Of a stretch of 42,819 nt of DNA, positions 6,597 to 15,618 are shown piece by piece (within the stretch, counting starts at the first letter, position 1; each line of letters starts with the position of its first letter). The DNA comes from Tissierella creatinini. GTDB taxonomy: Bacteria; Bacillota; Clostridia; Tissierellales; Tissierellaceae. The stretch spans positions 1 to 42,819 of the forward strand of contig SUSS01000022.1 in the NCBI GenBank assembly GCA_005046945.1, in the 5' to 3' direction. Both the position numbers and the translations under genes were made by a program. The notes below the pieces were generated by a model that saw only the letters and a list, made by a program, of their open reading frames with translations, was not told the DNA's origin and ran no database searches.

Positions 6597-7253
6597 ATGA
6601 ATAATATATTATCTATGATAGACCATACATTGTTAAAACCGGAAGCTACAAGAGAGATGATTGAAAAACTTTGTCAAGAGGCAATAGAAAATAATTTTGG
6701 TCAGATTTGTGTAAATCCTTATCATGTTTCATATTGTAGAGAACGTTTAAAGGATACAAAGGTAAAAATAGCCACAGTTATTGGCTTTCCCTTAGGTGCA
6801 AATACTAAGGAAATTAAGTCATTAGAAGCTAGGGATGCAATAAAAAATGGAGCAGATGAAATCGATATGGTAATAAACATCGGTGCCTTAAAGGATAAGG
6901 ATTATGATGTTGTGAGACAAGACATAGAAGCAGTAGTAAATTCATCTCATCCGAATGCTTTAGTAAAGGTAATTATTGAGACATGTCTCTTAAGGGATGA
7001 AGAAAAAGAAAAGGCCTGCTTGATTTCCATGGAGGCAGGTGCAGATTTCGTAAAGACATCCACAGGTTTTTCTGCTGGAGGTGCCACAGTAGAGGATATC
7101 AGCTTGATGAAAAGAGTAGTAGGTAATAAACTTGGGATAAAAGCATCTGGTGGAGTAAGGGACTTAGAAGCAGCAAGAGCAATGATTGAAGCAGGTGCAA
7201 CTAGACTTGGCACCAGCTGGGGAGTTAAAATTGCAAAAGAATTAAGTGAGTAA
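6597..7253 (+). CDS. deoC: Deoxyribose-phosphate aldolase
   Basis: DeoC cleaves 2-deoxyribose 5-phosphate to glyceraldehyde 3-phosphate and acetaldehyde in deoxynucleoside breakdown. The 218-residue TIM barrel has the family motifs: [11 protein letters not shown] at the N-terminus, Asp90 in [11 protein letters not shown], Schiff-base Lys153 in [10 protein letters not shown] and Lys182 in [11 protein letters not shown]. The C-terminal [10 protein letters not shown] is the phosphate-binding loop. ATG 6597 follows pduL by nine bases with TAGGAGGAAAA as ribosome site, so the two genes are one unit. A short terminator follows at once. No other deo gene (deoA, deoB, pdp) is in the window. Confidence 0.97.
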   Translation: MNNILSMIDHTLLKPEATREMIEKLCQEAIENNFGQICVNPYHVSYCRERLKDTKVKIATVIGFPLGANTKEIKSLEARDAIKNGADEIDMVINIGALKDKDYDVVRQDIEAVVNSSHPNALVKVIIETCLLRDEEKEKACLISMEAGADFVKTSTGFSAGGATVEDISLMKRVVGNKLGIKASGGVRDLEAARAMIEAGATRLGTSWGVKIAKELSE

Positions 7254-7273
7254 AAGGGGAAACCCTTTTTTCT
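7252..7273 (+). terminator. Rho-independent terminator after deoC
   Basis: AAAAGGG and CCCTTTT form a short stem with a GAAA tetraloop, followed by a T run. It begins within the deoC stop codon. Confidence 0.7.
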
Positions 7274-7364
7274 CTTTTAAAAGGCCTTAATAATTGTGAA
7301 TTGTTTTGATTTCCTAGTATTATTTTAGATAAATATGTAAAACCTAATATTAGGAGGGATATAA

Positions 7365-7802
7365 ATGAATAATATCACTTTTTATTTAATTCTAATACTG
7401 TCTTTATTATTAGGTGGCTGTATAAAGGAGCCTAATCTTTCATCTGGGGAGCAAGATTCTGTATCTGTCCAGGCTCAGGACGAGGATATAATCGAAAAAT
7501 CTGAAACCATCTCCGATGCTGTTGTAGAACTATATGGAATAGACGACGCAACTAGTATTGTAATAAATGATGAAGTGCTTATAGGGGTAAAGATAGCCTA
7601 CGACGAAAAGATGACTTTAGAAAATAGAGATTTAATAATGAGTAGAGTTCAATCTATAGATGAAGGAATAACCAATATCTATATAAGCGACAATGAAAAT
7701 ATTTTTGGGGACATAAACGATGTTGTTACGGATATTTTACAGGGCAAGAGCTATGAAAGCTCATTAAATATTGTGAACAACATAAAAACTAGAATTAAAT
7801 AG
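7365..7802 (+). CDS. Sporulation lipoprotein, YhcN/YlaJ-like
   Basis: A lipoprotein signal peptide is clear: hydrophobic residues 3-16 followed by the lipobox LLLGGC (Cys19). The mature part has about 126 residues: an acidic Ser-rich linker, then a small alpha/beta domain with the pattern AVVELYGIDDATSIVINDEV and MSRVQSIDEGITNIYISD, which matches the YhcN/YlaJ spore lipoprotein family. Proteins of this family are found in the spore membrane and cortex; their exact role is unclear. ATG 7365 has TTAGGAGGGA upstream. The gene stands alone between two terminators. Family assignment is by remembered pattern and is fairly sure. Confidence 0.75.
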   Translation: MNNITFYLILILSLLLGGCIKEPNLSSGEQDSVSVQAQDEDIIEKSETISDAVVELYGIDDATSIVINDEVLIGVKIAYDEKMTLENRDLIMSRVQSIDEGITNIYISDNENIFGDINDVVTDILQGKSYESSLNIVNNIKTRIK

Positions 7803-7833
7803 GTCATACTTGATAAATGATATCCGTAAACCT

Positions 7834-7880
7834 AAATAGAAAACTCTTCTATTATATCGTCATAGAAGAGTTTTCTATTT
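7834..7880. terminator. Perfect 19-base-pair inverted repeat, probable bidirectional terminator
   Basis: The arms are AAATAGAAAACTCTTCTAT (7834-7852) and its exact reverse complement at 7862-7880, with a nine-base loop. The 3' side ends TTTTCTATTT, a broken T tract. It separates the lipoprotein gene from yfmF. Confidence 0.7.
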
Positions 7881-7975
7881 AAATAGGAAAACCTACATTT
7901 TAATACTTATTAAGAATAAATATATATATAGACCTTGCAATTGGGTATAGTATTTACATTGAGGAGGTAGAGAAA

Positions 7976-9241
7976 TTGTTAAAATCTAAAAGAATAGAAA
8001 TAGGAAATGGAGTAATTTTAAACCTGGTACAGACTGATAAGTTTAAAAGTAATCTTTTAAGTTATTATTTCCTTAGACCATTAAACAGGGATGATGTAAC
8101 AAAAAACGCTCTTTTACCATTGGTTTTAAAAAGGGGAACAAAGAACTACCCAGATAATCTCCTAATTGAAAAGGAATTTGAAAACATGTACGGTGCAAGC
8201 TATAGCAGTGCCATCAATAAAAGAGGAGAAAGGCACATTATTAGATTTACCATGGAATGGGCAAGTGGTGATTATCTTTTAGACAAAGACCAGGATCTTA
8301 AGGTTATTAAAATGCTAAAAGACCTAATATTTAATCCTTATTTAGAGGATGGTGTATTTAAAAAGGATTATGTCGCTCAAGAGATTGAAAACCATAAGAA
8401 CAGAATTGAAGGAAAGATTAACGATAAAAGACAATATGCAATAGAGCGATGTTTAGAGACCATGTGTAAAAATGAAAATTTTAGTCTATATCAGCTTGGA
8501 TATACTGAAGACCTTAAAGACCTGGACGAAAAAAAACTCTTTGAACATTATAACAAAATAATAGATACTAGTATCATAGAAATCTTTTATGTAGGTAATG
8601 TTAGTGAGGAATTAGAAAAATATCTTATTGAAGATAATAATATGCAAAGAGATAATATAGTAAGTATTCCAAGAGAGAAGATTATTTCTACTGTGAGCCA
8701 GAAGACTGCTGTCTCAGAAAAAATGGATGTAAACCAAGGAAAACTTGTAATCGGATATAGAACCGGAATACCATTTGAAGATAAACTCTATAATGCTTTG
8801 CTTATTGCTAGCGACATATTTGGTGGGGGACCAAATTCAAAGCTCTTTAGAAATGTAAGAGAAAAGGAAAGTCTAGCTTATTATATCGGTTCATCAATTC
8901 TAAAATATAAGTCTTTAATGATTGTTGACAGTGGTATCGAGTTTCAAAACTATAATAAGACAGTTGATATAATTAATGAACAACTTGAAGAGTTGAAAGG
9001 CGGAAAATTTAGCGATGAGGATATAGAAATTTCTAAAAAATCCATTAAAACATCAACTGAATCCATAAAAGACAGTGCCTTTCTTATATCAGAATTCTTC
9101 TTTAGCCAAAATATTTGTAAGGATATCAGATCCTTGGAAGATGTTATAAATGATTTTGATAAGGTCACTAAGGCTGATATTATTTCTGCTGCAGAAAGCA
9201 TTAGTATAGACACAATATACTTCATGAAAGGTAAAAACTAA
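7976..9241 (+). CDS. yfmF: M16-type protein YfmF (EF-P modification-associated, inactive subunit)
   Basis: This 421-residue protein belongs to peptidase family M16. It keeps the overall fold (ENMYGASYSSAINKRGERH, later FGGGPNSKLFRNVREKESLAYYIGS) but the N-terminal half lacks the HxxEH zinc motif, as expected for the non-catalytic member of a pair. It lies directly before a gene that has the motif. In Bacillus this pair, YfmF-YfmH, is linked to maturation of the 5-aminopentanol modification on elongation factor P. The start is TTG at 7976, with GAGGAGGTAG six bases upstream. No efp gene is nearby. Function is by homology. Confidence 0.88.
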   Translation: MLKSKRIEIGNGVILNLVQTDKFKSNLLSYYFLRPLNRDDVTKNALLPLVLKRGTKNYPDNLLIEKEFENMYGASYSSAINKRGERHIIRFTMEWASGDYLLDKDQDLKVIKMLKDLIFNPYLEDGVFKKDYVAQEIENHKNRIEGKINDKRQYAIERCLETMCKNENFSLYQLGYTEDLKDLDEKKLFEHYNKIIDTSIIEIFYVGNVSEELEKYLIEDNNMQRDNIVSIPREKIISTVSQKTAVSEKMDVNQGKLVIGYRTGIPFEDKLYNALLIASDIFGGGPNSKLFRNVREKESLAYYIGSSILKYKSLMIVDSGIEFQNYNKTVDIINEQLEELKGGKFSDEDIEISKKSIKTSTESIKDSAFLISEFFFSQNICKDIRSLEDVINDFDKVTKADIISAAESISIDTIYFMKGKN

Positions 9242-9252
9242 CTGGAGGTAAA

Positions 9253-10539
9253 ATGGTGAAAGAAATTTATAACGATAGAATAAAGGAAAAGATATTATAT
9301 GAAGAGCTAGATACCGGATTAAAGGTATTCTTTATGCCTAAACCAGGATTTACAAAAAAATATGCTATGTTTTCTACACATTATGGGTCTATAGACAATA
9401 TGTTCATTTCAAAGGGAGAAACTGACCCTACTACAGTTCCTGAAGGGATAGCCCATTTCCTTGAGCACAAGCTCTTTGAAGAAGAAGAGGCAAATATATT
9501 CGATAAGTTTTCTGCCCTAGGCGCAAATATAAACGCCTATACTAATTTCAACCAAACATCCTATTTATTTTATACTACAGATAATTTTTATGAGAGTTTA
9601 GAGTTATTGATTAAGTTCGTTCAATCTCCTTACCTCACCGATGAAAATGTTGAAAAAGAGAAAGGTATCATAGCTCAAGAGATTAAGATGTATGATGATA
9701 ATCCAAGATGGAAGGTTTTCTTTAACTGTCTTAAAGCAATGTATGTAAATCATCCTGTAAAAATAGATATAGCTGGTACGGTAGAGAGCATAAACACCAT
9801 AACTAAGGAACTGCTATATAAGTGTTATGATACTTTCTATAGTCCTATGAACATGATACTATTCATAGTTGGGGATTTATCATTTGATGAAATATTAAAA
9901 GTTGTTAAAGATAGTGAGAAAAAGGGATCTAGTGGTGAATTTACTAGAATATATGAAGAAGAACCTAATGAAGTTAGTCAGAAGCTAATAGAGGAAGAGA
10001 TGTCAGTTAATATTCCACTTTTCTATATAGGATTTAAAGATACTGACTTAGGTCATACAGGTCGAGAAGCTGTGAAGAAGGATATCGTAACTAATATGAT
10101 ATTAGATTTACTATTTACTCCAAGTGCTAAATTCTATAGTGATCTATATAATGAAGGTCTTGTTGATCAGACCTTTGGTGCATATTATACCGGAAAGAAA
10201 ACATATGGTCATTCTTTGGTGGTAGGGCAATCAAATCATCCTAAGTTGGTAAAGGAGAAAGTTTTAGACCTTATACAAAGACCAGTTGAAGATATATTAA
10301 ATGAGGAAGATTTTTTAAGGTTAAAGAAGAAAAACCTAGGGGGATTTCTCATGGGTTTTAATTCAGAAGAATTTATTGTAAATAATTTTATCGATATGTA
10401 TTTCGATGATTTCAACCTCCTAGACTATTTGGATGTAGTTGAAAATGTACAGTTTAACGACCTTGTTAATCGCTTTAAATCCCATTTTGTTTCAGATAAT
10501 ATGGTTCTTTCCATAATTAAAGCTTCGAAAGATGAATAA
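9253..10539 (+). CDS. yfmH: M16 zinc peptidase YfmH
   Basis: This 428-residue protein is the catalytic partner of the preceding gene. The inverted zinc motif HFLEH is at residues 68-72, and the downstream Glu is in KEKGIIAQEIKMYDD. The usual FSALGANINAYTNFNQTSY segment follows the motif. A second M16 domain fills the C-terminal half. It starts 11 bases after yfmF (ATG 9253, GGAGGTAAAATGGTG context), so both are made from one transcript, and lgt follows within 40 bases. Role as in Bacillus YfmH is inferred from the pair. Confidence 0.9.
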   Translation: MVKEIYNDRIKEKILYEELDTGLKVFFMPKPGFTKKYAMFSTHYGSIDNMFISKGETDPTTVPEGIAHFLEHKLFEEEEANIFDKFSALGANINAYTNFNQTSYLFYTTDNFYESLELLIKFVQSPYLTDENVEKEKGIIAQEIKMYDDNPRWKVFFNCLKAMYVNHPVKIDIAGTVESINTITKELLYKCYDTFYSPMNMILFIVGDLSFDEILKVVKDSEKKGSSGEFTRIYEEEPNEVSQKLIEEEMSVNIPLFYIGFKDTDLGHTGREAVKKDIVTNMILDLLFTPSAKFYSDLYNEGLVDQTFGAYYTGKKTYGHSLVVGQSNHPKLVKEKVLDLIQRPVEDILNEEDFLRLKKKNLGGFLMGFNSEEFIVNNFIDMYFDDFNLLDYLDVVENVQFNDLVNRFKSHFVSDNMVLSIIKASKDE

Positions 10540-10577
10540 GGCATATTTATTGAAGATTATAGAGAGGTGGTTTTAAT

Positions 10578-11312
10578 TTGGATCCGGTTGCATTTTCTAT
10601 TTTAGGTCTAGAGGTTAGATGGTATGGAATACTAATTGCCCTTGCCGTAGTAATTGGTACCATGTTAGCATTAAGAGAAGCGAAGAGACGAGGATTAAAT
10701 GAAAATACTTTGATTGATTTCCTGCTCTTTGCAATTCCCGGTGCAATTATAGGAGCAAGAGCATATTATGTTATATTTTCTTGGGATTATTATAAGAATA
10801 ATCCCGGTGAAATCCTTAACATTCGTGGTGGAGGACTCGCAATTCATGGAGCGGTAATAGCAGGAATTATTATCGCTCTTATATTCTGTAGAATAAAGAA
10901 ATTAAGCTTTTGGACTATAGGGGATATTATTGCTCCTAGCCTTATACTGGGACAAGCAATTGGAAGGTGGGGAAATTACGCCAATCAAGAGGCTCATGGC
11001 GGGCCTACCAATCTTCCTTGGGGAATAATGATCGATGGAGTAAAGGTCCATCCAACTTTTTTTTATGAGTCCATTTGGAATTTTGTAGTGTTGCTATTTC
11101 TCATGTGGTATAGGAAGAGGGCAAAGGTTGAGGGAGAAGTCTTTTTATTATATATTATTCTCTATTCTCTAGCTCGTGGGTTAATCGAAGGCTTAAGAAC
11201 AGACAGCCTTATGTGGGGTTCTTTCAGGGTAGCACAAATAATAAGCCTTACTTCCATAATAGTAGGGCTTCTGCTATTATGGAATATAAGAAGCAAGAAT
11301 AGACCTATTTAA
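10578..11312 (+). CDS. lgt: Prolipoprotein diacylglyceryl transferase
   Basis: Lgt moves diacylglycerol from phosphatidylglycerol to the lipobox cysteine of prolipoproteins in the cytoplasmic membrane. The 244-residue protein has about seven membrane segments and the Lgt signature GQAIGRWGNYANQEAHG near residues 130-146, plus the conserved GGGLAIHGAVIAG (His/Gly) motif near residue 90. The C-terminal YSLARGLIEGLRTDS with its essential Arg is also present. The start is TTG 10578 with AGAGAGGTGG upstream. It is the last gene of the yfmF-yfmH-lgt unit and is followed by a very strong terminator. Confidence 0.96.
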   Translation: MDPVAFSILGLEVRWYGILIALAVVIGTMLALREAKRRGLNENTLIDFLLFAIPGAIIGARAYYVIFSWDYYKNNPGEILNIRGGGLAIHGAVIAGIIIALIFCRIKKLSFWTIGDIIAPSLILGQAIGRWGNYANQEAHGGPTNLPWGIMIDGVKVHPTFFYESIWNFVVLLFLMWYRKRAKVEGEVFLLYIILYSLARGLIEGLRTDSLMWGSFRVAQIISLTSIIVGLLLLWNIRSKNRPI

Positions 11313-11320
11313 ATAAATAC

Positions 11321-11368
11321 AAAAAGAGACAAAAACAGAGATTTTCATCTCTGTTTTTGTCTCTTTTT
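11321..11368 (+). terminator. Long perfect terminator hairpin after lgt
   Basis: A 22-base-pair perfect stem (arms 11321-11342 and 11347-11368) with a TTTC loop. The 3' arm ends in five T and is followed by GCCC. It isolates the division cluster from upstream transcription. Confidence 0.85.
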
Positions 11369-11477
11369 GCCCTAAATTATCATATTAGTGTCGATAATTG
11401 TTAAAATAGGACTAAGGTCCTAAAATATATGGATGATTTTTCAAAAGTGTAGAAGGATTTATAAAAATGGTATAGAA

Positions 11478-11513
11478 TATAATAGATGTGGCGTAAAGTG
11501 GGGGAAAGTGGGA
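11478..11513 (+). promoter_or_regulatory. mraZ promoter -10 and MraZ operator
   Basis: A perfect TATAAT (11478-11483) is followed by three TGG repeats ten bases apart: TGGCG (11489), TGGGG (11499) and TGGGA (11509). The last two lie in AAAGTGG boxes. Ten-base-spaced TGGGN (or AAAGTGG) repeats just after the promoter are the known binding site of MraZ, which represses its own dcw operon. A -35 for the TATAAT is not obvious. A second candidate promoter, TTGTTA (11398-11403) with TAAAAT (11421-11426) at 17-base spacing, lies upstream. Confidence 0.75.
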
Positions 11514-11537
11514 TGCCATAAAAAGGCGGAGAGCTGC

Positions 11538-11969
11538 ATGTTTATAGGTGAACATCAACATTCATTAGACGATAAGGGAAGACTAATCATACCATCAAAA
11601 TTTAGAGAAGATTTAGGTGCTGAATTCGTTATGACCAAGGGTCTTGACTCCTGCCTTTTTGTCTATCCTAAAAACGAATGGTCAATAATAGAGGAAAAAT
11701 TGAAAGCTCTTCCACTAACAAACAGAGATGCTCGTGCATTCATAAGGTTTTTCTTCTCAGGAGCTTCAGAGTGCACCCTAGACAAACAAGGTAGAGTCCT
11801 AATACCTCCTAGCTTAAGAGAACATTCGAAGTTGGAAAAGGATGCGGTAGTTATTGGCCTTTCCACGAGAATTGAAATTTGGAGCAAGGAAGAATGGACT
11901 AATTATACAGAGGATGACAATCTAAGCTATGATGCAATAGCTGAAAAGATGGCTGAACTTGGAATTTAG
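11538..11969 (+). CDS. mraZ: Transcriptional regulator MraZ
   Basis: The protein has 143 residues from ATG 11538, with two SpoVT/AbrB-like DNA-binding repeats. The first reads [21 protein letters not shown] and the second [18 protein letters not shown], each with the D-x-x-GR-x-x-x-P motif. The open frame extends further upstream, but MFIGEHQHS is the normal MraZ start, AGGCGGAGAG lies before it, and the upstream codons read through the operator. MraZ is a ring-shaped repressor of the division operon. It is the first gene of the cluster and sits right after its own operator repeats. Confidence 0.95.
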   Translation: MFIGEHQHSLDDKGRLIIPSKFREDLGAEFVMTKGLDSCLFVYPKNEWSIIEEKLKALPLTNRDARAFIRFFFSGASECTLDKQGRVLIPPSLREHSKLEKDAVVIGLSTRIEIWSKEEWTNYTEDDNLSYDAIAEKMAELGI

Positions 11970-11983
11970 ATGGAGGAGATAAA

Positions 11984-12916
11984 ATGGAGTTTCATCACAT
12001 CTCAGTGCTTTTAAATGAGGTAATAGAGGGACTTAATATAAATGAAGATGGAATTTATGTAGATGGAACCCTGGGTGGAGCAGGACATTCACTGGAGATA
12101 GTAAGTAGACTAAAAAGTGGGAAGTTGGTGGGGATAGACCAGGATATTAATGCTCTAAATAAGGCAAGCGATGTCTTATCCCCTTTTAAGGATAGAATAC
12201 AACTTGTTCATAGCAATTATGAAAATATAGATAAGGTACTTAAGGAAATAGGAATTACAAAAGTAGATGGAATATTACTAGACTTAGGAGTTTCTTCACA
12301 TCAGCTGGATGAAGAGTCCAGAGGGTTTTCACATAATAAGGATGCTCCTCTGGATATGAGAATGGATATCACTTCTAGCTTGAGTGCATGGGATGTAGTC
12401 AATAAATATTCAAAGGAGGACCTTGAAAGAATAATTTGGGACTATGGTGAAGACCGATGGGCTAAGAGAATTGCTGAGTTCATTGTAAATGAAAGAAAAG
12501 TAAAATCAATAGATACAACTTTGGAGCTAGTGACTGTTATTAAGAAGGCTATACCTAAGGCTGTTAGGATGGAAGGTCACCATCCTGCAAAAAAGACTTT
12601 TCAAGCCATAAGAATAGAAGTAAATAGGGAGCTGGAGGTATTAAAGAATTCTATAAAAATCATGGTGGATTTATTAAAACCCAAAGGTCGTTTGGCAATT
12701 ATTACATTCCATTCGCTTGAGGATAGAATAGTCAAGGAAGCATTTAAGGAACTATATAAGGACTGCATTTGTCCGCCTGAGTACCCTCAATGTATATGTA
12801 ATAAGAAAAGAGAAATAGAAATAGTAACTAGGAAACCAATCCTACCAAGCTCTAAAGAGTTAGAAGATAATCCAAGATCTAGGTCTGCAAAACTTAGAAT
12901 AGCAGAAAAACTTTAG
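11984..12916 (+). CDS. rsmH: 16S rRNA (cytosine-N4) methyltransferase RsmH
   Basis: RsmH (MraW) methylates N4 of cytosine 1402 of 16S rRNA using S-adenosylmethionine. The 310-residue protein starts [15 protein letters not shown] and has the SAM-binding [11 protein letters not shown] loop (near residue 26), the [19 protein letters not shown] motif and the [10 protein letters not shown] motif near the C-terminus. ATG 11984 has ATGGAGGAG upstream, 14 bases after mraZ. The gene order mraZ-rsmH-ftsL-PBP is typical of the dcw cluster. Confidence 0.97.
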   Translation: MEFHHISVLLNEVIEGLNINEDGIYVDGTLGGAGHSLEIVSRLKSGKLVGIDQDINALNKASDVLSPFKDRIQLVHSNYENIDKVLKEIGITKVDGILLDLGVSSHQLDEESRGFSHNKDAPLDMRMDITSSLSAWDVVNKYSKEDLERIIWDYGEDRWAKRIAEFIVNERKVKSIDTTLELVTVIKKAIPKAVRMEGHHPAKKTFQAIRIEVNRELEVLKNSIKIMVDLLKPKGRLAIITFHSLEDRIVKEAFKELYKDCICPPEYPQCICNKKREIEIVTRKPILPSSKELEDNPRSRSAKLRIAEKL

Positions 12917-12943
12917 GTATAAAAGTATAAGGGGGAGAATAAG

Positions 12944-13360
12944 TTGTTAGTAGCTAAAGCTGAATATAGTTATTATCCTGAACCAATTGAAAAACCAAAA
13001 CCAATAAAGCAAACAAAGGTAAAGAAGAAGGTTATAAATAAAAGAATGTATTTTACTATTGCAATAATCTCATTTATTACATGTTTGTTTATTCTCTCTG
13101 GTTATGCTAAAATAACAGAGGCTAGATTAGAGATAACTAAAATGGAAAAAGAAGTAGTGGAACTCAAGAAGATAAAAGCGAATCTAGAAGGGGATTTAGA
13201 ATCCTATAAAAGTACTACCAAAATCAGCGAGGATGCAATAAATAACCTTGGCATGATCTATCCTCAGGAAGGGCAGATAATATATATTTCCGTAGAAGAC
13301 TCAGAAATGGAAGTTGCCAAAGGTGGTCTTACTGACATTATAAAGGGAGTATTTAAGTAA
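12944..13360 (+). CDS. ftsL: FtsL-like septum protein
   Basis: A 138-residue bitopic membrane protein. The cytoplasmic head (1-34) is rich in Pro and Lys, one membrane segment covers about residues 36-52 (YFTIAIISFITCLFILSGY), and a short coiled coil (about 57-95) rich in Lys and Glu follows, ending near MIYPQEGQIIYISV. This is the build of FtsL/DivIC, which bind DivIB and activate FtsW-PBP2b. Sequence is poorly conserved in this family, so the name rests on topology and position between rsmH and spoVD. The start is TTG 12944 behind AAGGGGGAGA. Confidence 0.8.
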   Translation: MLVAKAEYSYYPEPIEKPKPIKQTKVKKKVINKRMYFTIAIISFITCLFILSGYAKITEARLEITKMEKEVVELKKIKANLEGDLESYKSTTKISEDAINNLGMIYPQEGQIIYISVEDSEMEVAKGGLTDIIKGVFK

Positions 13361-13381
13361 GACCGGTAAGGGGGGGTGAAT

Positions 13382-15538
13382 TTGCAAACACCTAAAAAAT
13401 ATACAAAAAAGCGACTGAGAATAATTCTAGGTGTAGTAGTAGCTATTGTGTTATTCTTAGTAGGTAGATTATTCTACCTACAGATATTCAAGAATGAAGA
13501 GTTAAAAAAAGGAGCCTTAGAGCAATGGACTAAAGGAATAGATATAAAGTCCAACAGAGGAATAATATATGATAGGAAAGGCAAGAAGCTTGCAATCAGT
13601 GTAACAGCATATACAGTGTGGGCAACACCTGCTGATATAAAAGACCCTGAAGAAACTGCAACAACCATTGCTGAAATACTTAAGATGGAAAAGGACGAAG
13701 TTCTTACTAAGATTACGAAACAGTCTAGAACTGAAAAGATAAAACAATGGATTACTAGGGATGAAGCCCTGGAGTTAAGAAAGCTTAATATTAGAGGTAT
13801 AACTGTTGTTGATGACAGTAAGAGATATTATCCCTATGGGAATTTTGCATCTTATATTCTTGGCTTTACAGACATTGATAACAATGGTCTTTATGGTGTA
13901 GAGAAAACATATGATAAATATCTAGCTGGGATTCCAGGCAAATGGGTTAAGACTACAGATGCAGCTAATAGACAGATGCCTTATGATGGCGAGAAAATAT
14001 ATGATTCGACAGACGGATTGTCCCTAGTATTGACCATAGACGAAACTATACAACACTTTGCGGAGAAAGCAGCATCACAAGCTTTATTAGATACACAGGC
14101 TAAAAATGTTTCAATAATAATTATGGAACCATTTACAGGTGATATACTGGCTATGGCAAATAAACCGGACTATAATCCTAATGAACCAAGACAACCACTT
14201 GATGAAAATTTGAAGAAACAGTGGGCAGATTTGCCTCCTGAAGAGTTACAGGAAAAATGGTTTGATATGTGGCGAAACTTTACTATAAATGATATATACG
14301 AGCCTGGTTCTACTTTTAAGGTGGTTACGGCAGCAGCAGCCCTTGAAGAGAATAGGGCTAATCTTAATACCCATTACTTCTGTGATGGATTTGTTAGGGA
14401 TATAAAGGGAGTGGTTCTAAAGTGTGCAAGCTGGTATGATCCTCATGGGGACCAAGATTTTAAAGAGGCCTTCAGCAATTCCTGTAACGTGGCTTTTGTC
14501 AATATGGGAAGGCAAGTAGGAAAAGAAAAAATGTATGAATATATTAAAGCCTTTGGTTTTGGAGAGAATACTGGGATTGACTTATTAGGAGAATCTTTAG
14601 GAATTATTCCATCAAGCCCAGATGTTATAAAAGAAGTTAATCTTGCTACACTTTCCTATGGTCATGGAATAGCTGTAACACCTATTCAAATGGTCAATGC
14701 TTTTTCAACTATAGCAAATGGTGGAAATCTTATGAAACCACGACTTGTTAAAGAGCTTATAGACCATGAAGGTAAGGTAGTTGAGAGTTTTCCAACAGAA
14801 GTAAAGAGAAAGGTATTGTCAGAAGAAACTTCTAAAACCATGTTGGATTTATTAGAAGGTGTAGTTAAAGATGGTACAGGTAGACGTGCTTATGTTCCGG
14901 GATTTAGAGTAGGTGGAAAAACGGGTACAGCCATGAAAATCATCGATGGTAGATATGTAGACGGAAAGTATATATCTTCCTTTGGGATAGTAGCCCCAGT
15001 AGATGATCCAAAGATTGCTGCTCTTATAATAATTGATGAACCTGTAGGCGTATACTATGGTGGTACTATTGGGGGTCCTGTGGCTAATAGAGTGGTGGAG
15101 GATACTTTAAACTATCTTGAAGTTGAAAGAGTTTTTACTGAGGAAGAATTAAAAGCCATTGATGAAAAGATAGTAGTTCCAGACCTAAGGAATATGAAGA
15201 TAGGAGATGCTGGAAAGACTTTGACCAATTTGGGCTTAAAATATACAACTGAATATCAGGAAATAACTACTGAATCGATTATTAAAGATCAATTTCCATT
15301 ACCAGGCGCAGAGATTATCAAGGGTTCCATAGTAGATTTATATCTGAACCTGAAGCCTAAAACTATCATAATGCCAAGTTTCATTGGAATGACCAAGGAA
15401 GAGGTAATAATCGCATTAGATGAACTTAACCTTCAATATACATTAAATGGCTCTGGAAAGGCAATCAGTCAGACACCGCCACCAGGAGAGGAAATAAGTG
15501 GAGATATTACTGTAGCAATTGACTTTTCAGACTCTTAA
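13382..15538 (+). CDS. spoVD: Class B penicillin-binding protein with PASTA domains (SpoVD/FtsI)
   Basis: A membrane-anchored transpeptidase of about 718 residues. Order: signal anchor (about 15-34), dimerisation domain with SNRGIIYDRKGK, transpeptidase domain with Ser312-x-x-Lys in EPGSTFKVV, SCN in FSNSCNVAF (SxN, near 369) and KTG near 515 (numbered from GTG 13376), then two C-terminal PASTA repeats (VVPDLRNMKIGDAGKTL and IMPSFIGMTKEEVIIAL). PASTA repeats and its place before murE match SpoVD or PBP2B. It is the only such PBP in the cluster, so it may serve vegetative septa, the spore cortex or both. GTG 13376 touches the AAGGGGGGG site; TTG 13382 has better spacing and is preferred. Confidence 0.92.
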   Translation: MQTPKKYTKKRLRIILGVVVAIVLFLVGRLFYLQIFKNEELKKGALEQWTKGIDIKSNRGIIYDRKGKKLAISVTAYTVWATPADIKDPEETATTIAEILKMEKDEVLTKITKQSRTEKIKQWITRDEALELRKLNIRGITVVDDSKRYYPYGNFASYILGFTDIDNNGLYGVEKTYDKYLAGIPGKWVKTTDAANRQMPYDGEKIYDSTDGLSLVLTIDETIQHFAEKAASQALLDTQAKNVSIIIMEPFTGDILAMANKPDYNPNEPRQPLDENLKKQWADLPPEELQEKWFDMWRNFTINDIYEPGSTFKVVTAAAALEENRANLNTHYFCDGFVRDIKGVVLKCASWYDPHGDQDFKEAFSNSCNVAFVNMGRQVGKEKMYEYIKAFGFGENTGIDLLGESLGIIPSSPDVIKEVNLATLSYGHGIAVTPIQMVNAFSTIANGGNLMKPRLVKELIDHEGKVVESFPTEVKRKVLSEETSKTMLDLLEGVVKDGTGRRAYVPGFRVGGKTGTAMKIIDGRYVDGKYISSFGIVAPVDDPKIAALIIIDEPVGVYYGGTIGGPVANRVVEDTLNYLEVERVFTEEELKAIDEKIVVPDLRNMKIGDAGKTLTNLGLKYTTEYQEITTESIIKDQFPLPGAEIIKGSIVDLYLNLKPKTIIMPSFIGMTKEEVIIALDELNLQYTLNGSGKAISQTPPPGEEISGDITVAIDFSDS

Positions 15539-15560
15539 TTGCTATACAATTTTCTGACCA

Positions 15561-15594
15561 TAATTAAAGGCGACTTTTTAGTTGCCTTTAATTA
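15561..15594 (+). terminator. Hairpin between spoVD and murE
   Basis: TAATTAAAGGC (15561-15571) pairs perfectly with GCCTTTAATTA (15584-15594), extended by GAC/GTT, with a T-rich loop. No T tract follows, so it is at best a weak or partial terminator inside the operon. Just before it, AATTGCTATACAATT (15538-15552) resembles the second hairpin of the dispersed repeats. Confidence 0.45.
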
Positions 15595-15618
15595 ATTAAT
15601 GTGCTGGGGGGAAGTATT

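Noticed and set aside
7935-7951. TTGCAA and TATAGT before yfmF as a promoter
   Set aside because: The two hexamers are only five bases apart, so they cannot form a sigma-A promoter.
11433-11537. 35 extra codons at the start of the mraZ frame
   Set aside because: They read through the promoter and the MraZ operator; MFIGEHQHS at 11538 is the normal MraZ start.
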